A DNA stretch of 64,000 bases from the NCBI GenBank assembly GCA_002384055.1, contig DGAU01000011.1, positions 1 through 64,000 on the forward strand, written 5' to 3'. Position numbers and translations under genes: made by a program. This document shows, piece by piece, positions 43,446 through 52,718 of this stretch (positions are counted from its first letter, which is position 1; the number at the start of each line of letters is the position of its first letter). The notes below the pieces were generated by a model, which saw only the letters and a program-made list of their open reading frames with translations, had not been told where the DNA came from and made no database searches. This stretch comes from Flavobacteriaceae bacterium UBA4022 (GTDB lineage Bacteria; Bacteroidota; Bacteroidia; Flavobacteriales; Flavobacteriaceae).

Positions 43446-45966
43446 GGCCGATGGCTAAGAGGTTGGCCAGTAACTTATAAGCACCAGGGACTCCTGCGGG
43501 GAGCTGTCTGAAAAAACTCAGCCCGGTGTAAATGACATGTCCTTTGCCATAAGAAGCGATGATTAAAGATCCTTTTTTCTCTTCTTCATTAGCGTCATTC
43601 ATGCTTAAAATTGGCTTAAATGCAGGATCCCATTCAGAGGCAAAGTACAAACCACGTTCCTGAATCCAACCGTCAAAATCCTGATCATCTATTTGGTTTG
43701 GTTTATGCAATACCGGATGATTTGGTTTCAAGCGACGCACTTGGGCCGTTTCGTCCGTCACGCGATCGCGGCCCAATTTAAATGGAACCGGCCCCAAGTC
43801 TTGCGTGAGTAGTCCAGAGGTGGTTTGGTATTGAATCAGTAGCGTTCCGCCATTTGAGACAAAATCATTAATGAGGTTCTTTTTAAAAGGCAAAGCAGTT
43901 TCTGTATTGTAAGCTCTGATGCCCATCACCAAGGCATCAATTTGACCTAGATCTTCGGCCGATAGCGTATTAGAATCTATTAAGACCACCTCATAGCCCA
44001 TTTCGGATAAGTGTTTTGGTAGGGCATCGCCAGCCCCTTGAATATAACCGATTTTCTGGTCCTGGTGTTGTAGATTGAATCGAACGGCTTTGGTTATGGT
44101 TGGGGTTAAAGCGGTTAATTGAGGTAGGTGGTCATAATTGATATCTATAAGGTCCTCACTGAAATACTGATCACCAATTTGAGCCAAAGGAATTAAAGTG
44201 CCAACTTGATCATCATTGGGGGGGGTTACCTCAAAGTAAAGGGTTATTTCCTCTCCGGTGCTTTCTAAAGAAAAAGTCTGGTCTGCAGGCTGTACCGTCC
44301 AAGTTTCAGGATGCTGTATCATGAGTGTTCCCGAAAGATCATCTCTATGCGCTTTTAGGGTCACGGCAAGTTTTTTGGCCTGTTTGGTGGTAAATAATTG
44401 AACGGGTTGCTCCATGTGAATGGTCAGGTCTGGCCTTACTTCAAATGGGGCGTATACTTCTCCTTTGACACGGTCATTGTATTTATAAATTAAGGGTCGG
44501 TTAAGGGTAAACTGAAGCTGGTCGAGTGACAAGTTAAAAGATACTATCTGAGCGCTGGGCGCTTTTGGTCGTCCTATATCACTTGAATCTTGTACCGCAT
44601 ATAAACCTGTGGTCGCGGGTTGCTTTAGCCAATAAGGGGTGCTGATCACGGGAAGGTTCAGTGGCGCCTCGGCACTTTGCGTGGTCCATTTTTTGTTCTG
44701 TTTGAGGCTGACGGGCTGAAATAAATCTGAAAATGCCAATTGGTCTGAAACCACGCGGTGCAGTTTGAAATCTAAGGGACTGCGGTTTACGATTTCAATG
44801 TCGGCAGTAATTGACCCTTGAGGTGTAGTAAAGGCCTTAATCGCTGTGGCCTCTATAAATAAACCGGCACATTGCACTATGAGCTCTTTAAGGTCACGTG
44901 TTTTTGAGGCCTTCCAAGTGGATGGAGGGGTCGCTTCTAGTAATACTAATGCACGGATAAGATCGGGTACATGGACCGACGGGTCCACAAAATTAAATTG
45001 ATCTTCGATCGGTTCTAGAATGGCTCCTATGGCCAATCCGCCCGCTATACGTGACCAACTGGTGTTTATACCTTCAAAAATTGCTGATGGACCTGCGGAC
45101 AATACCCCTGCAACAAGTTCGAGGTATTCGGTTTCTTCTCCGCGTGTTCCTGTAGATCCAAAACCTTGTGATTTGTGCATGCTGCGGCTTAAGGCAGCGA
45201 TTTCCCCATTGGAAAGCCCCGCCCATGGATAATAGACCCCGGTTTCGATTTCGATGATGTTGGTTTTGTCGGCAGCCTCGAAATTTTCACGGCTTCCGTA
45301 AAACCACCAGGAGGTGTTAAAAAACAAGCGCTTGGCTTGCCATGTGCCCTGTTGCTTGGCAGAATCTTGGAATTGTGTCGGGTCGTTTGCTGCATTGTAG
45401 GCCATGATGCTCAATAGAGCAGAGGCCGTATGATGTCCATGAGTCGTGCCCGGGGTTCTGTGGTTAAATCGATTGATGATGATATCGGGCTTGAAGGTCC
45501 TCAAGACCTGAACGACATCATGCAGCATTTCTTCTTGTCCCCATATATTTAGGGCTTCGTCAGGGTGTTTTGAATAACCGAAATCTACGGCACGGGTAAA
45601 AAACTGTTCGCCACCATCTTTTTGACGGGCACCCAGAAGCTCGTGGGTGCGTATCATCCCCAGGGACGCTTTGAGTTCTGGGCCGATAAGGTTTTGGCCG
45701 CCATCCCCTCGGGTCAGCGACAAATAAGCTGTTCTGGCATTAAGGTGGTTGGATAAATACGAAATAAGACGGGTGTTCTCATCATCGGGATGGGCGCCGA
45801 GGTATAAAACAGATCCCAAGAAATTTAATTTTTGCAGCTCATGATGGATCTGTGAGGACGCCCATTTTTGGGGCGCTTGACTATAGGACTTTAGGGAAAA
45901 AGACCCCGTTATAAATAGGGTTAATAATAGTACTGTGGATATGTTATAAGATCTCAAATGTGCCAT
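43438..45966 (-). CDS. Secreted PIG-L/LmbE family deacetylase with C-terminal extension
   Basis: An 842-residue protein. Signal peptide (TVLLLTLFITGSFSLKSYSQ), then an LmbE/PIG-L domain with the zinc motif GAHPDDE (57-63) and the third ligand in THGHHTAS (176-179). PIG-L enzymes remove N-acetyl groups from amino-sugars such as GlcNAc conjugates. The middle (about 350-620) looks like beta-sandwich domains; the C-terminal 200 residues (MGIRAYNTE, FVSNGGTLLIQYQTT, GKGHVIYTGLSFFRQLPAG) resemble a ThuA/glutamine-amidotransferase-like fold. In an operon with an SSS symporter, consistent with import of a released product. Confidence 0.87.
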   Translation of the reverse strand: MAHLRSYNISTVLLLTLFITGSFSLKSYSQAPQKWASSQIHHELQKLNFLGSVLYLGAHPDDENTRLISYLSNHLNARTAYLSLTRGDGGQNLIGPELKASLGMIRTHELLGARQKDGGEQFFTRAVDFGYSKHPDEALNIWGQEEMLHDVVQVLRTFKPDIIINRFNHRTPGTTHGHHTASALLSIMAYNAANDPTQFQDSAKQQGTWQAKRLFFNTSWWFYGSRENFEAADKTNIIEIETGVYYPWAGLSNGEIAALSRSMHKSQGFGSTGTRGEETEYLELVAGVLSAGPSAIFEGINTSWSRIAGGLAIGAILEPIEDQFNFVDPSVHVPDLIRALVLLEATPPSTWKASKTRDLKELIVQCAGLFIEATAIKAFTTPQGSITADIEIVNRSPLDFKLHRVVSDQLAFSDLFQPVSLKQNKKWTTQSAEAPLNLPVISTPYWLKQPATTGLYAVQDSSDIGRPKAPSAQIVSFNLSLDQLQFTLNRPLIYKYNDRVKGEVYAPFEVRPDLTIHMEQPVQLFTTKQAKKLAVTLKAHRDDLSGTLMIQHPETWTVQPADQTFSLESTGEEITLYFEVTPPNDDQVGTLIPLAQIGDQYFSEDLIDINYDHLPQLTALTPTITKAVRFNLQHQDQKIGYIQGAGDALPKHLSEMGYEVVLIDSNTLSAEDLGQIDALVMGIRAYNTETALPFKKNLINDFVSNGGTLLIQYQTTSGLLTQDLGPVPFKLGRDRVTDETAQVRRLKPNHPVLHKPNQIDDQDFDGWIQERGLYFASEWDPAFKPILSMNDANEEEKKGSLIIASYGKGHVIYTGLSFFRQLPAGVPGAYKLLANLLAIGHD

Positions 45967-45968
45967 AA

Positions 45969-46511
45969 TTAATTTTGCTGAGAACGATCGGATTCTGATT
46001 TTTGTATTTCTGTTGGGGGCAGGATGCTGACCCCTTTTTGTAATAATAAGCTGTTGGGGTAAGTGATGATTTGGTGATTATTGGTTTTTAATACAATGTG
46101 AAAAGCCCGTATTTCTTCAATAACGCCTTGGTAGTCATATTCCTTGTCGTGGATCATGATCAGATCACCAATTTTATAAGGAAAGGTGAAAAACATAATG
46201 ACCCCGCTGGTAATGTTACTCAAAATGGACCATTGGGCAAAGAATGCAATCCCAATAACGGCAAAAACAGAGGACACCACTACGCCGACATCCTTGATGT
46301 TGACACCCCAAACCAAAAACCAGCCCAAAAGGACTAAACTGAAGGTACTGTATTTAATGAGCTTCACAATGAGCAATGTGCGGGGCAATAATTTGTCGTT
46401 ATTGCGAGAATACCGATGGACAATCGAGGCCAATATAGTCTTCAATATCAGACCGAAAAAAGGAATGACTAGCGTAAGTACGCTCTCTAATACATAAGGT
46501 TTTTCGAACAT
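45969..46511 (-). CDS. Short MscS-type mechanosensitive channel
   Basis: A 180-residue protein with three hydrophobic segments (VLTLVIPFFGLILKTILAS; YSTFSLVLLGWFLVWGV; VVVSSVFAVIGIAFFAQWSILSNITSGVIMFF) and a beta domain IGDLIMIHDKEYDYQGVIEEIRAFHIVL...ITYPNSLL, which are the pore helix and beta domain of MscS. The C-terminal alpha/beta vestibule is missing or very short. Likely a small osmotic-release channel. Two bases separate its stop from the PIG-L start. Confidence 0.85.
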   Translation of the reverse strand: MFEKPYVLESVLTLVIPFFGLILKTILASIVHRYSRNNDKLLPRTLLIVKLIKYSTFSLVLLGWFLVWGVNIKDVGVVVSSVFAVIGIAFFAQWSILSNITSGVIMFFTFPYKIGDLIMIHDKEYDYQGVIEEIRAFHIVLKTNNHQIITYPNSLLLQKGVSILPPTEIQKSESDRSQQN

Positions 46512-46524
46512 AATGGATTCAATT

Positions 46525-47136
46525 TTAAGGGGTTAATTTACGCATTAATAAATCAGCAAGGAGGTTGTTGAGTTCATGGTAGACCAGTCGGGTAGGGAGT
46601 CCCATGACATTAAAAAAGCATCCCTCAATCCGGTCGACACCAATGTATCCAAGCCAGTCTTGTATGCCATAACTTCCCGCTTTATCAAGCGCAGATTCTT
46701 GCCCAATGTAATGGTTAATTTCGGCCTCTGTCAAGTTTTTGAACCATACCTTGGTCATGTCATGGAACACTTTTTGGGTCTTATCAGTAGTGATACAGAC
46801 CGAAGTAAATACCTGGTGTGCTTTACCACTCAAAGCCATGAGCATGCGTTTGGCATCTGCTTTATCTAAAGGCTTTTCTAATGGTTTGTCTTCAAACCAC
46901 ACAATGGTGTCACTGGTCACAATGATTTGGTCAGGACCGATATCCGAGAACGCATCAGCTTTTTTTTTGGCTAAATAATCGGTAATGTCCGCACCTTTTA
47001 AGTCCAGTGAATAGATTTCATCAACGGGTTTTACTTCTACACGAAACGGAAGGCCCATGCGCGCAAAAAAATCTTGACGCCTTGGTGACCCCGAAGCCAA
47101 AACAAGATCATAATTCTTTAATTGTTCCTTCAACAT
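46525..47136 (-). CDS. maf: Maf family nucleotide pyrophosphatase
   Basis: A 203-residue Maf/YhdE protein, a house-cleaning pyrophosphatase for dTTP/UTP or modified nucleotides. The N-terminal ASGSPRRQDFF motif (14-24), VTSDTIVWFEDKPLEKP with its catalytic Asp, and AGSYGIQDWLGYIGVDRIEG are all present; the Gln/Asp pattern resembles the dTTPase (YhdE) subgroup. Three bases separate its start from the UbiA stop. Confidence 0.92.
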   Translation of the reverse strand: MLKEQLKNYDLVLASGSPRRQDFFARMGLPFRVEVKPVDEIYSLDLKGADITDYLAKKKADAFSDIGPDQIIVTSDTIVWFEDKPLEKPLDKADAKRMLMALSGKAHQVFTSVCITTDKTQKVFHDMTKVWFKNLTEAEINHYIGQESALDKAGSYGIQDWLGYIGVDRIEGCFFNVMGLPTRLVYHELNNLLADLLMRKLTP

Positions 47137-47139
47137 CCT

Positions 47140-48078
47140 TTAAAATACATAAAGCCAGCAAAGAGAAAGCATCCCGATGAGCATAATTAATTTAAGTTGT
47201 AAAGATAAGGACTTAAAGTTTTGTGTGTGCTTTGCGTTTAAGGTTTGGCGACAAAAAAAGAGCAGACCCAGAATCACTGCGATCAGGAGCACTGCCAAGC
47301 CATAAGAAATCGTGTAGATCATAAAAAACCAATAAACCGCTGCGAGGGCACCCATGACGCCCATCCCAACGACCAAATTTTGGGTACGCTTAATGCCTAT
47401 TGCGATAGGCAGAGTCGTCCGCTGGCCGTTTTTATCCCCATTGATGTCTTGGATGTCTTTGATGAATTCCCGCATTAAATTGAGCCAGAAGGCACTCAGT
47501 CCAACGGCAAAAAAGAAACACCATACCGTATCATCCAGAGCATGCTCCAGGAACTGAATCCGGCGTAAGGTTTCAATCCACGGAATAAGCAGGATAGTGG
47601 CCGCTACAAAGACAGAAATAAGGACAGCACCTAAGCCTAGTTTTAGCCAAGGAATTCTAGCGTATAGGTACAATAACACTGCCACGAAAGGAAACACAAG
47701 CATCAGTCCTGCATATTCGATTTTATCGGCCAAGATCCCTCCACAAAATAGGGCAATGGCGTTTAATGTGAGATAATACATGAGAACTTCTGAGGTTTGT
47801 GAAAATGCAGTAATGCGGGGGGCTTGTTCTAAATTGATGCGATCGCTGACATGGTCATAATAATCATTGATGAGGTAACCGGCTCCAGCCACAGTTAATG
47901 TTCCTAGAATGAATAGGCCGTAGGTTGTTATGAGGTCTTGTTTTGTGCCAATTGGCGCTATGGCCAAAAGAGTCAAAACCTGCCCCAAAAGAATCATCAT
48001 AAGGTTTGCCGGTCGCAGAATATATAGATAATGAAAAGGCAATCGCTTGAGGCCCATGGTAAGTTTTTTAGGTCGCAT
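47140..48078 (-). CDS. UbiA prenyltransferase, geranylgeranylglycerol-phosphate geranylgeranyltransferase-like
   Basis: A 312-residue polytopic UbiA protein. First Asp motif GYLINDYYDHVSDRIN and second motif KDIQDINGDKNGQRTTLPI are intact. I recall this subgroup of Bacteroidetes annotated as archaeal-type digeranylgeranylglyceryl phosphate synthase, always in a cluster with maf, a KdsC-like phosphatase and a DUF2520 protein, as here. The true acceptor is uncertain. Separate from menA, so it is not the menaquinone enzyme. Confidence 0.85.
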   Translation of the reverse strand: MRPKKLTMGLKRLPFHYLYILRPANLMMILLGQVLTLLAIAPIGTKQDLITTYGLFILGTLTVAGAGYLINDYYDHVSDRINLEQAPRITAFSQTSEVLMYYLTLNAIALFCGGILADKIEYAGLMLVFPFVAVLLYLYARIPWLKLGLGAVLISVFVAATILLIPWIETLRRIQFLEHALDDTVWCFFFAVGLSAFWLNLMREFIKDIQDINGDKNGQRTTLPIAIGIKRTQNLVVGMGVMGALAAVYWFFMIYTISYGLAVLLIAVILGLLFFCRQTLNAKHTQNFKSLSLQLKLIMLIGMLSLCWLYVF

Positions 48079-48081
48079 GCA

Positions 48082-48615
48082 CTAACCTTCACGGCCACTC
48101 ACTGGCGTACCCATGAACCAATTCCCCTGAACTTTAAGGACCTGTTCTATAATGTCACGCACACAGCCTTTTCCTCCAGACTTGTGAGAGATATAATGGG
48201 CAACCGATTTGATTTCGGGAACGGCATCTTGGGGGCAACAGGCAAGGCCAACGCGTTTCATGACCCCATAGTCAGGCAAGTCATCACCCATGTAACAAGC
48301 CTGATCCGCACTGATCTCATGATTTTTTAAAAACTGAGTCAAAATATCTTCTTTATAATGAGCGCCTAAATGTACTTCTGTAACGCCTAAGGCCTCAAGT
48401 CGCACTTGAACCCCGGGATTGACTCCTCCACTGATGATGCAAATCAAATAACCTTTGTCAATAGCTGTTTTAAGTGCAAAACCATCTTTTATATTCATGT
48501 TGCGCAAAAGATCTCCATTAGAATCAACCACAACCGTGCCGTCGGTGAGCACCCCGTCGACATCAAAAATAAAGGCCTTAACTTGGTGTAATAATGTTTT
48601 ATAGCTTGTCTCCAA
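48082..48615 (-). CDS. KdsC-like HAD phosphatase
   Basis: A 177-residue capless HAD phosphatase of the KDO-8-phosphate phosphatase type. Motif I FIFDVDGVLTDGT (Asp18, Asp20), motif II CIISGG, Lys in AHYKEDIL, motif IV YMGDDLPDYGVM. KdsC makes free KDO for lipopolysaccharide core. Starts at TTG (METSYKTLL, the usual family N terminus), two bases past the DUF2520 stop; no ATG fits. Confidence 0.88.
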   Translation of the reverse strand: METSYKTLLHQVKAFIFDVDGVLTDGTVVVDSNGDLLRNMNIKDGFALKTAIDKGYLICIISGGVNPGVQVRLEALGVTEVHLGAHYKEDILTQFLKNHEISADQACYMGDDLPDYGVMKRVGLACCPQDAVPEIKSVAHYISHKSGGKGCVRDIIEQVLKVQGNWFMGTPVSGREG

Positions 48616-48617
48616 AA

Positions 48618-49373
48618 TCAGTGTTTTTTATCGTCATAAGCGCCAATAGAGCGCGACAGCAATTTATAAATTTCTTGTTGGTTTTCGTCGGTCAATACTG
48701 CCAAATGTGCTTCAATGGTATTTAAGTCCTTGCGCTTTGCAGGACCCGTTTGGGCTTGTTTTGGGTCAATTCTGAGGACTTTTTGTGCGGTCTCCATAAT
48801 GAGGGGATGCAACAAATCAAAGGGCAGTTGGTGCTGGGCCAAAAGGTCGGCCGCTTGGCAATATAAGTGGTTGACAAAATTATTCACCAAAACCCCGCCA
48901 AGTTGGAGTTGAAAACGGCCTTTGGAATCCAGTGGCATCACGCGATCCGATAACTTCTTGGCCAAATTCATAAGGACATCCAAATCTTGTTGATTGGAAG
49001 CTTCGATAAATAAGGGGATTTGTTTGAAATCGACCGGGGTATCTCTGGAAAAACTTTGTAAGGGATACAGGACGCCCCTCCTGGATTGTTTTGCTATAAT
49101 GGATAGTGGTTGGGCTCCTGATGTGTGGACCAGAAATGCGTCAGGGGGCAACTGCAGTGAAACGCTTTCAATAACATCGTCTTTAACGGCAATGAGGTAA
49201 AGATCTACAGGCGTCAATTGATTTGTAGAGGCCCTGTAAATGACGCCATTACGCGTTTCTAAGGCTTGTGAGGGGCTGCATATTTGGGTCACTTTATAAT
49301 CCACAAGGACCTCCAGAGCAGCATGTAAATGTTGCCCTAAATTCCCATATCCAATGAGTGCTATTGTCACCAT
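48618..49373 (-). CDS. Rossmann-like/DUF2520 protein
   Basis: A 251-residue protein of the DUF2520 type: N-terminal NAD(P)-binding motif IALIGYGNLGQHL (residues 4-16) and the C-terminal block GVLVNNFVNHLYCQAADLL...GPAKRKDLNTIEAHLAVL. Related to ketopantoate reductase/prephenate dehydrogenase folds; no reaction known. Start at ATG 49373; the frame upstream contains an ATG five codons earlier that is less family-like. First gene of the eight-gene operon; a 7-of-8 -7 box TATTTTTA lies just upstream. Confidence 0.85.
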   Translation of the reverse strand: MVTIALIGYGNLGQHLHAALEVLVDYKVTQICSPSQALETRNGVIYRASTNQLTPVDLYLIAVKDDVIESVSLQLPPDAFLVHTSGAQPLSIIAKQSRRGVLYPLQSFSRDTPVDFKQIPLFIEASNQQDLDVLMNLAKKLSDRVMPLDSKGRFQLQLGGVLVNNFVNHLYCQAADLLAQHQLPFDLLHPLIMETAQKVLRIDPKQAQTGPAKRKDLNTIEAHLAVLTDENQQEIYKLLSRSIGAYDDKKH

Positions 49374-49461
49374 GGGATAAAAATACACAATCTCTTTGTG
49401 AAAGTCTTTAACTGGGCTATTATCTGTATGGGTAATCCTGTTTTAGTCGCTCAATATTCCT

Positions 49462-49469
49462 TATTTTTG
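49462..49469 (+). promoter_or_regulatory. TAnnTTTG box before ccsBA
   Basis: TATTTTTG, perfect -7 consensus, ends 13 bases before the ccsBA ATG. No -33 TTG seen. Confidence 0.42.
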
Positions 49470-49482
49470 CATAAAAACTTGC

Positions 49483-52400
49483 ATGATGCAGAAGAAAATA
49501 GCCTCAATTTTATTTTCGACTCGGCTCACCGCCACCCTATTTCTTGTTTTTGCCGCTGCCATGGCCGTTGGGACCTTTCTCGACCAAGGATATTCTAGGC
49601 CACCATCGCCCTATGCGCGTGAACTGATCTTTAATGCCTGGTGGTTTGAGGCGATCATGATTTTCTTTGTCATCAACTTTTCAGGAAATATTGTGCGTTT
49701 TCGCCTCTATAAAAAGGAAAAGTGGGCTACATTGACCTTGCATTTATCCTTTATTCTTATTCTTGTCGGGGCCTTTATTACGCGGTATATCGGCTATGAA
49801 GGGGTCATGCATATCCGCGAAGGTGGTACAGAGAATACAGTGTTGTCCGACGACACTTATCTCACCACATTTATTGATGGGGATTACCAAATTAATGGGG
49901 TTGCCCAGCGCAGGACGCTCCGACCACACAAATTGAGATTGTCCGAAAAATTATCCAATGATTTAAGCATCAAGACCGACTATAACGGCCAATCTGTGTT
50001 GATAACGGTCATTGACTTTGTTGAGAATGCGCAAGAAGGATTATTGCCTTCAGAAGAAGGCGCATTTTATTTGAAACTTGTGGAGTCGAGCGATGGCACA
50101 CGCCATGAACATTATCTAAAGGAAGGCACAGTCACCAATGTCCATAACATTCTTTATGCTTTCAATTTGGAGACTCAAGGTGCCGTGAACTTAAGCTGGA
50201 ATGGGCAAGACGTCTATACCATTAATAGTCCCTTTTCAGGGGATTATATGCGCATGGCCGATCAACAGAGTGGTGCGGTTTTGGCAGATTCTCTGCAGCC
50301 CCTTCAGTTGCGTTCTCTATACCAGATGGCAGGTGTCTCCTTTGTGATTCCAGATTTAGCCACACGTGGCCAAATGGGTGTGGTAAAAGCCCCAAAATCA
50401 GAAGCGACAGGTAATGATGCCCTGACCCTAGAAGTTCGCTCAGGTGATTCAGTAGAAGAGGTGACTCTTTTGGGTTCAAGAGGATTAAGTCCGACGCCAA
50501 AAATAGTCAGCATCGCTGGACTTAAAGTAGGCATGAGCTATGGATCAAAAGCTTATGAATTACCCTTTAGTATTACCCTAAACGATTTTATTGCCGACAA
50601 GTATCCAGGAACCGAAAAGGCCTATTCTGCCTTTAAGAGCAAGGTTACCGTCAACACTTCAGACACCACGTTTTATGACTATGATATTTTTATGAATCAT
50701 GTTTTGGATCATGAAGGTTTTCGCTTTTTTCAGGCATCGTTTGACCCTGATGAAGCGGGCACCGTCTTGTCTGTAAATCATGATTGGTGGGGTACTTACA
50801 CGACCTATTTGGGGTATTTCTTACTGTACATAGGCCTGATGGCTATTTTGTTTGATCGTAAAACGCGGTTTGCAGATTTAGAACGCTTTTTAGACAAGAT
50901 TAAGGCCAAGAAGAAGTTATTGGTATGGGGGTTATTGCTTTTACCCCTGGGTCAGATCATGGCGCAAGAAAACAGTCATCTCACCCAAAAAACAGAAGCC
51001 GATTCTATCGTTTTGGCCAATCGCGTCCCGGAAGCACTTGCACAACAATTCGGCACCTTAGTGATTCAGGATAATGGACGGATGAAGCCCGTCAATACCT
51101 TTGCCAGTGAATTACTTAGAAAGCTCAGTGGGAGTGATCGCTTTAAGGGTATGTCTCCAGATCAAGTTTTTCTGTCGATGACAGAATTTCCGACTTATTG
51201 GTACGGTATTCCGATCTTAAAATTGGATTGGCGAAATGACAGTATTAAGAAAATCATTGGGGTCGCTTCAGATGCCAAAAGTATCGCGCTCATTGACTTA
51301 TTTGACGCTCAAGGTCAAAGTAAAATTGATCCCTATGTTGCGGAAGCATCAGCAAAAAGTCATCCCAATCAGTTCGAAAAAGACTTTATCAAGCTTTATG
51401 AGAAGTCATATTTGCTCAATCAGGCATTAGGTGGTACAATTTTAAAAATATTTCCCGTACCGGGTGATCTCAATAATTCTTGGGTGTCGTACATGGATAT
51501 CGATCGTGCCGGACTCAAATCGCAAGATTCGTTGTTTGCAAAATCGATTATACCCATTTACTTCGAGGGTTTACGACAAGGTCGCGCCACGAATGACTAC
51601 CAGATTGCCGATCAGGCCTTTTTGGCATTGGAACAATTTCAAAAGACATATGGTGGCGCTGTGTATCCATCAAAAAATAAAATAGATTGGGAAATACGCT
51701 ATAATCAATGGGATCCCTTTAATCGTCTTTACCGCTATTTTGCGCTATTTGGCATTGTGATGCTGGTGCTAATTGTGGTTCAGATCATGCGGCAATCCAA
51801 ATGGTTGGGTTATGTCATCCAGGCTTTTAAGTGGTTGATGTGGGTGTTGTTTCTGATCATGACCGGAGCACTGATCCTTCGCTGGTACATCAGTGGTCAT
51901 GCGCCGTGGAGTAATGCTTACGAGAGCGTGATTTATGTGAGTTGGGCGACGATGTTTTTTGGTTTGGCCTTTGGCCGTAAAAGTGATTTAACAATTGCCG
52001 CAACGGCTTTTGTCACTTCAATACTTCTTTGGGTGGCGCACTTAAGCTGGATCGATCCCGAGATTGCCAACTTGCAGCCTGTATTGGATAGTTATTGGCT
52101 GATGATCCATGTGGCCGTAATTGTGGCCAGTTATGGTCCGTTCACTCTAGGTATGATTTTAGGTGCTGTGGTTTTGCTCTTAATGATCCTGAGCAACAAG
52201 CGCAATGAAGAGCGCATGGCCCTAAATATTAGTGAATTGACCATTATTAATGAAATGGCATTAACAGTAGGACTGGTCATGCTCACCATTGGTAACTTTT
52301 TGGGAGGACAGTGGGCCAACGAAAGTTGGGGCCGATACTGGGGCTGGGACCCTAAGGAAACTTGGGCCTTGATCAGTATCATGATTTATGCTTTTGTCAT

Positions 52401-52650
52401 CCACAGCCGATTGGTTCCGGGACTGCGTGGAAAATGGACATTTAATGTCCTGTCTATTTTTGCCTATTCCAGTATCATGATGACCTACTTTGGGGTTAAT
52501 TTTTACCTCACCGGACTGCATTCTTATGCCAGTGGCGATGTGCCAGTTACCCCGAGCTTTATTTATTATTTATTGACCTTTTTTGTACTTCTGAGTACCG
52601 TGTCCTATGTTCGGTATAAGGCGGCATCAAAAACAAAGAGATCAGCCTAA
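49483..52650 (+). CDS. ccsBA: Fused cytochrome c biogenesis protein CcsBA (ResB-CcsA)
   Basis: System II cytochrome c synthetase, 1055 residues, which exports haem and attaches it to apocytochrome CxxCH motifs at the outer face of the inner membrane. N-terminal ResB part: SILFSTRLTATLFLVFAAAMAVGTFL, THLHLSF-like helix with His near residue 88, and a periplasmic domain about 115-440. C-terminal CcsA part: haem-handling WWD-type motif WGRYWGWDPKETW (about 949-961) and candidate haem-ligand histidines in WLMIHVAV and FVIHSRL. A signal-like helix LLVWGLLLLPLGQIMAQ (about 478-494) separates the halves. Haem ligands assigned by pattern only. Confidence 0.93.
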   Translation: MMQKKIASILFSTRLTATLFLVFAAAMAVGTFLDQGYSRPPSPYARELIFNAWWFEAIMIFFVINFSGNIVRFRLYKKEKWATLTLHLSFILILVGAFITRYIGYEGVMHIREGGTENTVLSDDTYLTTFIDGDYQINGVAQRRTLRPHKLRLSEKLSNDLSIKTDYNGQSVLITVIDFVENAQEGLLPSEEGAFYLKLVESSDGTRHEHYLKEGTVTNVHNILYAFNLETQGAVNLSWNGQDVYTINSPFSGDYMRMADQQSGAVLADSLQPLQLRSLYQMAGVSFVIPDLATRGQMGVVKAPKSEATGNDALTLEVRSGDSVEEVTLLGSRGLSPTPKIVSIAGLKVGMSYGSKAYELPFSITLNDFIADKYPGTEKAYSAFKSKVTVNTSDTTFYDYDIFMNHVLDHEGFRFFQASFDPDEAGTVLSVNHDWWGTYTTYLGYFLLYIGLMAILFDRKTRFADLERFLDKIKAKKKLLVWGLLLLPLGQIMAQENSHLTQKTEADSIVLANRVPEALAQQFGTLVIQDNGRMKPVNTFASELLRKLSGSDRFKGMSPDQVFLSMTEFPTYWYGIPILKLDWRNDSIKKIIGVASDAKSIALIDLFDAQGQSKIDPYVAEASAKSHPNQFEKDFIKLYEKSYLLNQALGGTILKIFPVPGDLNNSWVSYMDIDRAGLKSQDSLFAKSIIPIYFEGLRQGRATNDYQIADQAFLALEQFQKTYGGAVYPSKNKIDWEIRYNQWDPFNRLYRYFALFGIVMLVLIVVQIMRQSKWLGYVIQAFKWLMWVLFLIMTGALILRWYISGHAPWSNAYESVIYVSWATMFFGLAFGRKSDLTIAATAFVTSILLWVAHLSWIDPEIANLQPVLDSYWLMIHVAVIVASYGPFTLGMILGAVVLLLMILSNKRNEERMALNISELTIINEMALTVGLVMLTIGNFLGGQWANESWGRYWGWDPKETWALISIMIYAFVIHSRLVPGLRGKWTFNVLSIFAYSSIMMTYFGVNFYLTGLHSYASGDVPVTPSFIYYLLTFFVLLSTVSYVRYKAASKTKRSA

Positions 52651-52718
52651 GGCCAATCTCTAAGTCTCAATAATCAACTAAAAAAATCCAATTAACTAAC
52701 GTTAGTGGCGGGTTAGTT
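52637..52718. repeat. Palindromes at a convergent gene end
   Basis: AGAGAT-ca-GCC-taa-GGC-ca-ATCTCT (52637-52661) surrounds the ccsBA stop codon. AACTAAC/GTTAGTT (52694-52700 / 52712-52718), containing the perfect palindrome CTAACGTTAG, reaches the stop of the opposing gene. Neither has a strong T-run; they may act as weak terminators. Confidence 0.35.
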
